From Oryza sativa Japonica Group (lineage: Eukaryota; Streptophyta; Magnoliopsida; Poales; Poaceae): a stretch of DNA of 64,000 nucleotides. The stretch lies in contig NC_089036.1 in assembly GCF_034140825.1 (NCBI RefSeq), positions 5,024,001 to 5,088,000 of the forward strand. Direction: 5' to 3'. Below the pieces are notes generated by a model. The model saw only the letters and a program-made list of their open reading frames with translations. It did not search any database and had not been told where the DNA came from. Below, one piece after another: positions 23,389 to 34,510 of the stretch (its first letter is position 1; the number at the start of each line of letters is the position of its first letter). Made by a program: the position numbers and the translations under genes.

Positions 23389-23619
23389 CTCCCTCTTTCC
23401 AATGTTTGACGCCGTTGACTTTTTTAAACATGTTTGACCGTTCGTCTTATTCAAAAACTTTTATGAAATATGTAAAACTATATGTATACATAAAAGTATA
23501 TTTAACAATAAATCAAATGATAGGAAAAGAATTAATAATTGCTTAAATTATTTGAATAAGACGAACGGTCAAACATTTTAAAAAAGTCAACGGCGTCAAA
23601 TATTTTGGGATGGAGGGAG
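23389..23619. mobile_element. Stowaway-like MITE
   Basis: A 231-bp element flanked by TA, starting CTCCCTCTTTCCAATG and ending CATCCCAAAATA-type sequence in complement (TATTTTGGGATGGAGGGAG). The arms pair over 'tttgacgccgttgactttttt' and 'aaaaaagtcaacggcgtcaaa', then 'gtttgaccgttcgtcttattc' and 'gaataagacgaacggtcaaac'. The pairing is near perfect, so the copy is young. Confidence 0.88.
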
Positions 23620-23697
23620 TATTTTAATAGATTATTATATTGCATTGTATTTATTTCCTAATTTAAAACAAAAATATTAGTACCAACATATATATAC

Positions 23698-23890
23698 TTG
23701 AAAGTTACACTGTAATTATAATATAATTACAGTGTAACTATTATGTAATTATAGTATAACTATAATATAATTATATTGTAACTTTAATTATAGTCTTATT
23801 TGGCAATAAAATCCAACAACACGTTATATTTACTAAAAGTTACAATGTAACAATACTAAAATTACATTGTAACTACGGTGTAATTATGTA
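23698..23890. repeat. AT-rich palindromic TTACA-TGTAA repeats
   Basis: There are several overlapping short inverted repeats of the type agttaca(c/a)tgtaa, including a local palindrome around 'gttacactgtaattataatataattacagtgtaac'. This looks like a foldback or MITE remnant without clear ends. Confidence 0.5.
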
Positions 23891-23899
23891 GTATCTTAG

Positions 23900-25201
23900 A
23901 ATATAGTTTTTTTAAGCTTGAAACTCGATGTATTCCTACGAATAATATCTGAAAAAAAAAATCATGAATAGCCTTCCCCTCGGACACGTAAAACGGAATG
24001 ATGAATTAGCACATGATTGATGAAGTGTTTGCTATAAATACTGAAACATATATAGATTAAACAACACAAGTTTTAGCGGTCTGGAAAACGTGCATGCAAA
24101 AAACTAAGAGCAAAAATTGGAAAGATGGAGTAAAGAACACACCCTGCTGGGGCCTGGGGAGCGTCTGCTGTAACAGAACGGGTAGGCCTATGGAAATCCA
24201 ACCAAGCTTTCGAGGACGAGAAAACGAACCAAACGCATTTTATTTTATTTTATTTTGAAAGGAAGCAACGCATTTTTGCTATAACAGGTGTCAGGAAAAG
24301 ACGGCCGGTCTGTGTCTAATCTTCAGCTCTTCCAAGCATATTACGCAGATAAAACTATAGCAACAAGCATTTGTGGCATTTGTCAAACACGGCGTGAAGC
24401 TCTTAGCTCACTGGAATTATGTCATAAAAATGACCACAACGCATAAAATACCACCACAAACACGGTGTCACGACTTCAGACTTTCACAGACAAATTAAGC
24501 AGAAATGGGTGTTTCCCCGTAAAACAAGCTGGAAGATGATCATTGGCCCATTGCCATGGAAACCAGTTGCACAGGGTGCTCCGATCCATCAGTCTGCCAG
24601 TTGCACGATCAACGATCTTCTGTCAAATTTAACTGCTGTATTTGGCAGAAGTTAGCACTGTTCCAATCAACAACCGTAACCAGGGCTCCAGGAGGCCACC
24701 ACAACTACAGCAAACTAAACGATCTCCAGTATCACAAGATAAATGGCAACCGAGAGAGTTTGCTTATCACGGATCGCTTACTTTCCTGCAGGCACATCTC
24801 TTATGAAGCATCAAGTATCAACCACTTGGGGAAAAAGAAAAAGAAGATGCTTATGGACAAATAATTATTTCATATTGGAAAAAAATCAAGAAAAACAATA
24901 CAAGTCCCCCCCATTGTAGTGAGACACGCCTCCAACGACCAAACCAATCACCCGAATGAATTAAGTTATACAAATGGACTACATACAGAGAACCCCAACG
25001 CTAACCTTTTTGGTATATATATTTTTCTTCAGCTCCCAGATGCAGTTGTTACTCTGAAACAGTCGATATATCTGACGGACTTCATCACCCCACCAAAGCT
25101 GTTACACCATGGATCAAATTAGTCAAGAAAACATGTTATATATCAACCCTGTAGAAATAGTTGATACATACACAGCATTATGGTCTTAAAGAAAAAGAAA
25201 A
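23900..25201. other. Intergenic and probable 3' UTR of the hydrolase gene
   Basis: No gene was recognised. A 102-codon open stretch on the plus strand (24556-24864) has no recognisable domain and lies antisense to the likely 3' end of the hydrolase transcript, so it is not called. Confidence 0.4.
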
Positions 25202-28200
25202 TCATAGGTCAACAAGGTAACCATACCGGTCAACGCTTTTCCTTGGCCGATCAGGCTGATCGACACTAGCCCGTGGTTGGTCCACACTCTTTCTGTTTTT
25301 ATCCCTCCTATCTGTGCTGCCCCTTGATTTGTCCCGGCGATCTGTGCTTTGTCTGTGATCTATGCTTGGCCTTGTTTTCTCCCTGCAGTCTGTGCTTTTC
25401 CTAGATTCCTCTGTGCCTTCAGGGTTTGTTTGAGTATTATCTGATGGACCTGAGCTCTCTGGAGATTCATCATATAGGGGTGGCGATTTTTCAATGGCCC
25501 CAACAAACTTCTTTAGATGCTTAATGTACTCTGGGTACAGTTCCAAATTACAGTGGTTTCCTCCTTTGACCCATAGAGGCTCATACTTTACTTTGGAAAG
25601 CTCCCACAATGCCCTCCCATGGGAACAGTCGACAACTTCATCAGCTGTACCCTGGGAAAAGAGATTGTGTTAGTACCTTAGCATCATCAACTTTCTTCTA
25701 CATCTTGATTAGAATGAATAGGTTCTTTCTCACATCATAAATCTGTTGCCAAGTAAAATAATGTAGCAAGCGGTAGTCATGATAAAGCTGATGCTGCTAA
25801 CAGAATACTTGTCCCGTGTTTTCAGAATATGTTGCCCTCAATTGCCAGTTTTTTCATCTCAGTGAACTGAAAAAACTTCTACAGGCATTCACATTTAGTT
25901 TCCATGCCATCTTTTTAAATGCATTGCTAGCACTGCTTCTGTCACATAAGCACACTAACGGCACTAAAAAATAACAGGAAAAAAATAAACTAAAGGCTAG
26001 GGTGTAGGTCAATAAAAGAATGGTCCAATTGGTAGTTAAATCACCAGAACTGCTTCATTAAACTTCACTTATGTAACATTACAATTATCACCATGCACCA
26101 GTGTACATATATGAGGAACATACATATAACTGTTGTTGATTTCATATTCCAATGATTTAATTCACTATGTGAACATACAAACAAGTGCATGAGCACATGC
26201 ACGCCATGCACAAAAAGAATCAAATATATATAATAATAATAAGATTTGCTGTGAGGATGAAATGGTACTCACATGAATCACTAACACAGGGCATCTGACT
26301 AATGGAATTTTGTCAATATTCTGCAGAAATAGAGATAAAATACAGAATTAACTAAAGTTAAGTGTCAAAAAAGGTTGACATAATGCAAATTAATTACCTT
26401 GTATATGTCAAACCAGTATGTATGTTTTACAGGATACATCACTCTTAAGCCAGATAAAATTGGGCTATGCAGAACAACTGCCCTCAAATGAGGCAAACGG
26501 GAGGCTAAATCCAAAGTAGGACCACTACCCACTGATTGTCCATAAAGAATGATATTCTCCTCGGAGGCTCCATAGGTTTCTACAAGACATCTGTAAACGG
26601 CTTCTATATCAGCGTAAGTGTTGTGCTCACTGGGCTGCGGTATTAGATAAAAAATAAAAGGTTAATACTATGCACATCAAAGAGATTCGGCATAAAATAT
26701 GTGTATACAAAAATCTTACCTTCCCAGAAGATTGCCCATAACCAGAATAGTCATAGCTGCAGAATGAAGACGGAAGGTATTAATTTAGAGCTACAATAAG
26801 CCTTAAAAGAAGAAGCTCATCGAGTGATGTCAGGTGGCTTCATTTGATATATCCTCCTAGTTGTGGGTTGTGAAACTTTCCTTGTGCAAGGTGCTAATAT
26901 TACATTAGGAGTAAAACATGGAGTTATAGATGCAACACTCAACCATATAAGCTGGCAAGGAACGGATTGATCACTTAAGACTAAAACTATAGCCTCATAA
27001 ATGGTTACATCAGTTGTTAGTTTAGTCATCATGGACCATGTTAGCAGGAGCCTCTATGGTGGCCTAGAACTGCATTACGCAGTCAAATACTAGCAACTAG
27101 TACACATGCATAGTCTTGGTAAAAAGTAGTGAGCACATAAAAAGCACAAAACTAGGTTCAACAGACAAATGACATAGCTATACACAGACAAACAAATAAC
27201 GATTATATTAGTATCTATGCTAGGAAACAAACAAAAAGGCGAAGTTAAAAAAGGAGGAAAGGACAAGCCAATTACTCCTAACCACAAAATATAAAATTAG
27301 TTAGAGCTGCAAGATCCACTGAATCAATCAATGGTTCTCCCATCAGCAACGCCAATAACCAGACCACACATCATCTAACAATTCACTAGGCCAAACCTTC
27401 ACAGCATAATTTCCACCACAATAAAGGTAATCTGGCAAGGAAACACAATAAAGAAAAGAGCAAAGGTCCCTTCATCCAATGTATCAAGTAACTTGGACCA
27501 AAGAACAGAAGCAAACAAACAAACAGAATGGTGATTTGTGTTATCTCTTCTCTACCTCTGGGTACCCAGCAGTACTGACACAAATTACTCAACTGTTTGA
27601 ATGTTCTCGCAGAGAACCCACAAGGCCATGACCGGACATTTGCAGAACAATATGGAGGTTACCAAAGACAGATGGCAACCCTGACATTAACTCTTCTATA
27701 AGAGCTACAAGAGGGAAGAAAATGAATGCATGTAATAATATAGTGAAAAGATTTGTTAACTATTGGTTTCCTCAACACACTTTATTAATAAGTAACGGTA
27801 CAATTTCATGTACACGATAATTCAACCAAACCTTCATTGCAAACATTTTCTTTTCACTACAGCCATTGTTTAACAAATCTAATGAAACAGTAGATTAAAC
27901 TCAGCTAAATGTTAATATCTAACAATTAATTGAAGAAAATTATCCAAAGCTTCAAATTATGACCTAAGATAGTAACAAATCAAGTATCCAAAAGCACCGA
28001 GCTCCCCACCGTCTCCCATAGAAAAAAGCGATTCATGAAATACCCGTACAGAACCAGATAGCGATTTATCAATATCATTCTTGCTACCCAAGATCAATAA
28101 AAAGTCAAAAAATTTCACCTAAGTGGACATGCTTCACCATCTACATCACCAAGAGTAGATAACAATTCGAACACAAGAAGCTATCCCAATCAATCATTAA

Positions 28201-29011
28201 AAAGATCGGCTTCAAGGGAAAAAGAAAAATGATCAGATAACCCCATTAGCAAACACAAAATATACATGCCAAGATGCAACAGAACACACGAGATCATGAG
28301 TCAAAAAATTCACATGGAATCAGAGACTTACAGCCTGCGAATCCTAATCCTACAGCACAGAACACTATTCAACATCAACATCACACCAAAGCATCAACCT
28401 AATCGAACGAGCCCTGATGAAGAGAAGCTAGCGGCATCCGTCGAAACTACAAAACAGCCATCCTACTGATCCGCCCGGAAAATCTAACGTTCCCAATACT
28501 AACTAATCCTAGAAAATCGTAGCTTCGAGCCTTTGATCCAGGAAAATACGCCCCACCCGGAAGATCCGAGATAGAACTCGAATCCACGAGGGCGACAGAG
28601 CACGGCATCTCCCAATCTAAAAAGGCAATCCACCCAATCGGGGCGCGCGCGCACGTACCCCATGAGGTTGACGTTGAGGTGGGCGCTGAGCTCGACGAAG
28701 AGCTCGAACATCTGGCCCAGGTCGGCCGCGTTGCCGTGCGAGTAGAGCAGCGTGAGCCGCGCCCCGGCCTGCCGCACGTACATCGCCACCACCTCCGTCC
28801 CCCGCTTCGTCCGCAGCCGCCTCGCCTCCACGTTCCCCCTCCTCGGCACATCCGTCAGCTCCACCACCACCCCTCCTCCCCCTCCATCCTTCTCCACCCC
28901 CACCCCCGCGCCCGCCGCGGCGGGGGGAGGCGGGGCCTCGGCGCCGTACGACGGCGGGCTCGGCGGGAAGAAGGCGAAGCGGGCCGCGACCGTCGAGGTG
29001 ACGGCTCCCAT
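25202..29011 (-). CDS. ABHD17-like alpha/beta hydrolase (5 exons)
   Basis: My model is complement(join(25202..25651, 26273..26320, 26398..26634, 26720..26756, 28659..29011)), giving 374 residues in frame. The N-terminus [22 protein letters not shown] is the conserved plant ABHD17/FAM108 opening and fits an N-myristoylation site (Gly2, Ser6). The hydrolase core has [14 protein letters not shown] (oxyanion region), [13 protein letters not shown], the nucleophile elbow YGQSVGSG, the acid in GTADEVVD and the His in GGNHCNLE, so the Ser-Asp-His triad is complete. Animal ABHD17s are depalmitoylases on membranes; plant members (including the WAV2/Bem46 kin) are less studied, so the substrate is unknown. 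The last about 65 residues are a charged tail with seven S-(T/V/I)-D units. Intron 1 is 1.9 kb. Confidence 0.92.
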
Positions 29012-29028
29012 CGGAGGAGGAGGATTGG

Positions 29029-29054
29029 TAGGGTTAGGGTTAGGGTTAGGGTTT
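29029..29054. repeat. Interstitial telomere-like (TTAGGG)4
   Basis: Four tandem TTAGGG-type units lie 18-43 bp upstream of the hydrolase ATG, reading as AAACCCTAACCCTAACCC in the sense direction. The first unit includes the plant telo-box AAACCCTAA, a known cis-element in plant promoters and leaders. The hexamer phase is not the usual plant heptamer TTTAGGG. Confidence 0.85.
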
Positions 29055-29954
29055 GCGCCGAGGCGGAGGAGGCGGAGGCGGAGAGGCGGAGAGGGGAAGA
29101 AGGCGACGACGGGAAGGAGGAGGAGGGGAGCGCGTTTCCGTTTCGTTTTGGTTTTTTTGGATGCAAAGGGGAGGAGGGGGAGGAGGAGGAGGAGGAGGAA
29201 AGGGGGCGGTTTGTGGGTGGTTAATTGTTGAGGTTTTTAATTTCAAGAAAAGAAAAGGTTCATCCCAACAACCAACAAAAAAAAAGTTGGAACTAGAAAA
29301 AATGGTTTGATGGTTTGGTATAATTGGATGATTTGGTGCAAATAGATCCATGGGATTTTGGTGTTATCCTTTGCCAGCATGTTTGTATGCTATCTGTAGC
29401 AGTGTTTCTTTTTTTTAATAAGGTGTAAAGTTATGGTTTGTTTTTATTTGTATGATCATTACTATTATCTAGAAAAGGCTGGAGATATTGTGTTAATAAA
29501 GTTTGAGAGCTTGATGGTTATGTATAATGGGATGATTTAGTATGAGTGGCTCCATAGATTTTTGGTGTGATCCTTCGCCAATATGTTTGTATGTGAAAGA
29601 AAATGCAAAGCGACGGCTTGTTTTTAGTTGTGTGGTTAAATTCATACCGGCTTAAACAGATAAAAACCTAGCGTTAATGTTGCTTCATATGCACCTTGTT
29701 TAAACTGAAACTCATCAGTTATTACACATTATATTTGCATTTATCAACTACCGCTTTATATTCGGAGAGTTCTCATGCGCACGCTAAGACTGAATTATGA
29801 ATACCAAATTCACTCCAAGAAGACATAAATGATAGATATGATCATAACATGAATCCCAATTATCTGCAGTTTTATTCAACGTGCACATTCCATCATCATT
29901 ATCATCTCAATTCCCTCCACACTTGGAAACATGCCATTCCCATACATGCTTAGT

Positions 29955-30193
29955 ACTTCATCCGTTTCAAACTGTTTGACACCGTTGACTTTTTAGCACA
30001 TTCTTGACTGTTCGTCTTATTAAAAAAAATTTGTGAAATATGTAAAATTATATGTGTACATGAAAGTATATTTAACAATGAATCAAATGATATAAAAAGA
30101 ATAAATAATTACTTAAATTTTTTTGAATAAGACGAATAGTCAAACACGTACTTAAAAAGTCAACGGTGTCAAACATTTTGAAACGGAAGGAGT
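29955..30193. mobile_element. Stowaway-like MITE
   Basis: About 238 bp, TA-flanked, starting CTTCATCCGTTTCAAACTG and ending CATTTTGAAACGGAAGGAG. It has the same internal blocks as the copy at 23389 (ccgttgactttttagca, ctgttcgtcttatt, gacgaatagtcaaac). It lies about 0.9 kb upstream of the hydrolase ATG. Confidence 0.85.
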
Positions 30194-31422
30194 ATGAGTT
30201 TTTGACCAATAGAAGATGGACCAATTAAACACACGTGGAAACTCTTATCGCAATTCCTTACAGTTCACCTAACATGATTATCTTGTAACCATGTATTGGA
30301 TCATGACATTTATCATTGCAAATCTTTACAAATTCATAAATAAAGCACTCACAAATACATGTGGTTATTAATTACTTAAGTTAATTAGTGACAAGTGCAA
30401 CCACAAGAGCATCATTAATTTTCTTTTCTAAAAGAGTGGGTCGACATGTCCATGATCCTAATTAAGAACAAACAGCAGCAACAGACGGCCGACACCATCA
30501 TGGTGCAATTCTGAAAAAGCAGAGGGGCCAATCCTGCAGAAGATGCGCTGGATAAGGTGGAGATTATGGGGAGGGAACGCAAGGCTGCCTACCCCCGTGG
30601 AGGCCTCACCATTATCGACAAAGAGATGCTTTTCTCCCTGCTTAATTAATTAATTTAATCCCGTAGCAATCGGGGCCCACTCCCTCTGACAGGTGGGCCA
30701 CAGCTGTGCTAGGTCCCACTGTCAGTGTGAGTAGTATAAAGAAGCCCAGTCCATATTAGTGCTTATTTGCAGTGTTACGTTAAATCAATCAATCAATCCC
30801 TTTCTTGATTAATTTAGTAACTTCTCTAATGGGGAAGTGTCCTTTTTAGAAGAACAAGTCTAACCTAACCTGTTTTTCCGAAGAAATTTGTTTAAATTGG
30901 AGTACTAGTAGTAAGACATTTGGGCAGAAGACACGAGGTCAAACCGACGTGTTTCCCGGAGTAATCAAATGGTGGTCAAATTACCCTGTGCTGGATGATA
31001 ATGACAGTTTGGCCACAGCAATTCTCAACTCACACTGCCTCCACATGACAATGGATTCCATGAATTGAAAATGTGCAGGAATCTGGGTTGGAATGTGCAC
31101 ATTTTCATCAGCCAATTTCTTCAGAGTTTTTCTCACAGATCTGGTCCACACACCATTTTCCTAACACTGAACATGATCACAACAAATAGGGCAATGAGAA
31201 CAAATCTTACACTGTGGCAATTTGTCATTTGTCGATGCTGTAGCAACTAGCAACAAAATGCCTGAAACATCACAACTTGGCTAGCACCATGCTACTATAC
31301 ATGTGTTGGAAACATCAGAGATAACGGGCATCAAATTCTCATCCACAGGTTTGGTTTCTACCTCGCTTAGATAAGCTCATATGACAAAAATTAAAATGAA
31401 ACATACAGAGAGGAACGATTAT
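30194..31422. other. Intergenic, no gene recognised
   Basis: AT-rich with scattered GC-richer patches (30580-30720). No exon pattern, RNA gene or bounded repeat was seen. The part nearest 31422 is probably the 3' UTR of the BLOS2 gene. Confidence 0.4.
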
Positions 31423-32853
31423 TCATTGGGTAGGAGCAATGTTATATGCGGACTTTACTTTCTTTTCCAAGAGGGAAACATGCTTATCAAGCATGGACAC
31501 CACTGCCTCAAACTCGGTCACCTGCTGGTCTATCGCATCAATCTGCGATACATACTCACCAAAGCTTTGGTTTTTCTCATTCAGTTGTTCTACGAAAACC
31601 CGCAGGCCGGATGCAACATCTCCATAGTTATTGTATTCCTCTGCTACACGTCGATTCATTTTCTCAAGTAGAGAAAGCTGGCTGTTAGTCCCCTGCAGTG
31701 AATGAGATCCAAATGAAAACCCAAGTCTAATAAATAACCACACCACTAAACATTAAGCATAGGTTCAACTGTTGACTCACAGTTCATAGTGAACAAAAAC
31801 TGCCATATTTTACTTCAAAGTCCAGATTGAGCAACCCATAAGCTTTAAATGTTTAATGGATCCACATGATTAGGTGAAGTTATGTGAAGTAATCATTTTC
31901 ATATCATTTATGCACACTTATGCCGGCAAAAGAACTTTGCTGTCGAAAAGCTCATTTATTGCTGAAATGATGATAACAATTTGTTGGCGAAAGCGAATAA
32001 TTGAGAGGTAGTACAGTTCTCAACAACACGGAACACCAAATTCAAGTGAATAGCCTCTGGTTGCTTCAAACCAAAGGTCTCACAATATCATTGTGCATAA
32101 ACTCTGCATGTTTTGATTCCACATGCCAAAGAAGAGTGAATCAATGTCTGTTAGTACTTGTGAAATACGAGTTCATGCAATAGCACCCGATACCTTCCTT
32201 CCCCACCGTACTGTGCATGCCATTTTGGCCGCAAAAGATGCACTCATCAATCTCAAAAAACAACAACTAGCTAAACTTTGAGTCAGGCACACTATGAATG
32301 ACTAAAAAAACTCAGCTGATTTTTGACTTGCTGCTAAAATGTGAAACAATTCCATGAAGTGGCACGCGAGTAGCATCAACCAATTGCCCAATTCAATCAT
32401 GTGAAGTTCACACTAATAACTAAACTCTGAACATTCCCATTTATCGTGGGATACCAAGATAACTGGAACTGCTACACATCCTTGGGAAACAGATTGGGAT
32501 ATAACAATTGGAGCACCTGAACTATATAGGTGAGACAATCTAACTATAAATTCAACGCATATTCCACGAAAAATATAGCTAAATTTGGCACTCTAGGGTT
32601 ATCAACTCTGCTGCGATTCACAGAATTGTAGGGCAGGCGCCGGCGAATTCTACGACGGCCCACCGTGCAACCGCGACCAGCGAGAAACTACGGGTTCAGG
32701 CCGCCGATTTGGCCGTCCATGGATACAAAGACGAGGCGGAGGTGGGGGCGAACGGACCTGGAGCTCGCCGCGGACCATGAGGGAGACGTTGGTGAAGAGC
32801 TCCGCGAGCGAATCCGCGAGCTCGTCTCGCTCCCCCGACGCCGCGGCCGACAT
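31423..32853 (-). CDS. BLOS2: BLOC-1 subunit 2 (BLOS2) homologue
   Basis: My model is complement(join(31423..31692, 32758..32853)), giving 121 residues in two exons joined in phase 0. Exon 1 encodes MSAAASGERDELADSLAELF and then TNVSLMVRGELQ, the signature opening of the BLOS2 domain. Exon 2 encodes LLEKMNRRVAEEYNNYGDVA and a helical, heptad-rich remainder (FVEQLNEKNQSFGEYVSQID..., VVSMLDKHVSLLEKKVKSAY). BLOS2 is a small coiled-coil subunit of BLOC-1. In plants BLOC-1 (BLOS1/BLOS2) works with sorting nexin 1 in endosome-to-vacuole transport, including PIN auxin carriers. The length matches the roughly 120-130 residues of plant homologues. The intron is 1.07 kb. The ATG chosen is the first in a GC-rich leader with the expected N-terminus. 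Confidence 0.9.
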
Positions 32854-32974
32854 CGCCGGCGGTCCCCTGTGGCCCACCCTTCCTCCTCCTCCTCGGATCG
32901 GAGCTCCGCCGTCGTCGCGGCGGCGGCGGCGGTGTCGAGTGCTCGGGATCGGAGATTGGGATTTGGGACTAAGG

Positions 32975-33160
32975 CGTGAGTAGGCTTTTGGGCCCAACCC
33001 CATTGGTTACTCGGGCCCTCTTGCGGAAGACGCTCTCTTGGGCCCCCACTGGAGCTGGTCCTACAGTTCGGGCCTCGTGGATGGACGGCACGGCCCGGCC
33101 CAAATTGGGCGGTCGTCGAGGCCTATGTAGCCGTAATGGGCCCGGCCCAAAACTGCACGA
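32975..33160. promoter_or_regulatory. Cluster of TGGGCC/GGCCCA site II-type elements
   Basis: At least six GGGCC or GGCCCA motifs lie within about 185 bp upstream of BLOS2 (for example ttgggcccaac, ctcgggccctc, cttgggccccc, ttcgggcct, cggcccggcccaa, atgggcccggccca). Site II elements are known in promoters of plant housekeeping genes, bind TCP factors, and often sit between divergent genes. Confidence 0.5.
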
Positions 33161-33257
33161 TTCACCCGCAACATCTTCTCCCCTCTCCTTCCTCTGGCGG
33201 CGGCGAGGCGGAGGGCGGCGGCGCGAAGTGGTCAGCCAGAGCACGGTGCCGGCGGCG

Positions 33258-34510
33258 ATGGAGATTCGCCGGAGGCTCCATCGGCTCGGCTCGCACGACG
33301 CCTGGTGACATTTTCTTCCCCCTCTTCTTTTTTTTTTCTTTTTGAATTTTCATAGGAAGTCACAAAGTCCGCGTTCGTCGCGTTATTATGGAGTTAGCGT
33401 AGAACTGCATCTCGGATGGGTTAGGGTCTATGCGGATTCTCTTTGCGAATGTGGCTTAAGACCGAAATTTGGTTAGATATGAGAAGAGCAGTAGTGGAAT
33501 GATTTATCTTCTCTTTGTTTAAAAATGAGGGAGTATTTCGCAAGCCTATGCATATCTTAGCAAACAGAAGATACTATGAGAAAAACACATCTTAAGATGT
33601 ATTGCACATAAATTACAGACATGTTCTTATGGCCTATCGATAAACCCACATTTCTCGATTAAATGTGACAGAAATCTTAAACATGGCCAGAATATGTATA
33701 ATTTTGTGAAATGTGCAGGTTTATGGTACTTTTATAAAGTTAGCATGTTTTGTGAAATGCATGCATTTGAGTTTGCTTCCTACTATTTTCTAGAAAGATT
33801 TTTTTTCTAGATTGCATCCTACAGATAAATATATGATTAAGAAACTCTTCTTTCAATCTCAAAATAATTTAGGAGAAATGAATTAGAAAAATTTGTTGTA
33901 CATGTACATACTGTACTAAGCACAACTATTTTTATGCTTTTGTTTACCATACATTTTTTACAGGATTTTGACTTCTTTATTTGATCATAGTACAAGTTTA
34001 ATTTTACCAATTTATTGTGAGTGAAGTTGATTTTTTTACTCGGTGGGACCATACTACTACACATGTTTTCCCAGTTGCAGGTGGGTCCTAGTCCCACATA
34101 TTGAATTCCATCACATTAAAATGCTCTGACAAAGTATGTGTAGCTCTAGACTGCTAATAAGTGCAATTGTGCAAACTGCAATATGTATTAGTACTATGTA
34201 ATTTTTAGTAGTTATGTTCCGCAAAATTTACTTGGGTGTAAATGCCAGAAAGTCGGAATGATATTGAGTATGGTGCAGAGAGAGTTTTATGCTATCTTAC
34301 TTTTTTTGTTAGGAGTTTTATCCATTTTTCTGTCCATGTTAAATAACCAAATTGAAGATATTGTCAAGACGAGTTCTGTTTCAATAAAAGAAGACAAAAC
34401 AGCCACTCTTTCAATTTGTTGTGAACACTGAAAACACAAGCAAACGCTAGACATACTAGCATCATATAAAAAGAAAAAGAAAAATACAGGCATCAGCCAA
34501 TAATCTCTTC
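33258..34510. other. No confirmed gene; possible orphan first exon and 3' region of the NLR
   Basis: A short reading frame on the plus strand (33258-33308, MEIRRRLHRLGSHDAW) follows a 5'-UTR-like GC-rich leader and could end in a splice donor (CCTG|GTGACA). I found no convincing downstream exon before the resistance gene at 34511. The rest is AT-rich with no feature. Confidence 0.25.

Noticed and set aside
24556-24864. A 102-codon plus-strand frame
   Set aside because: It has no recognisable domain, lies antisense to the likely 3' UTR of the hydrolase gene, and ends in a poly-Lys run from an A-rich stretch.
28679-29231. Open frames of 159-181 codons opposite the hydrolase exon 1
   Set aside because: They are antisense to a GC-rich first exon and a GGA/GAG-repeat leader, with only low-complexity composition.
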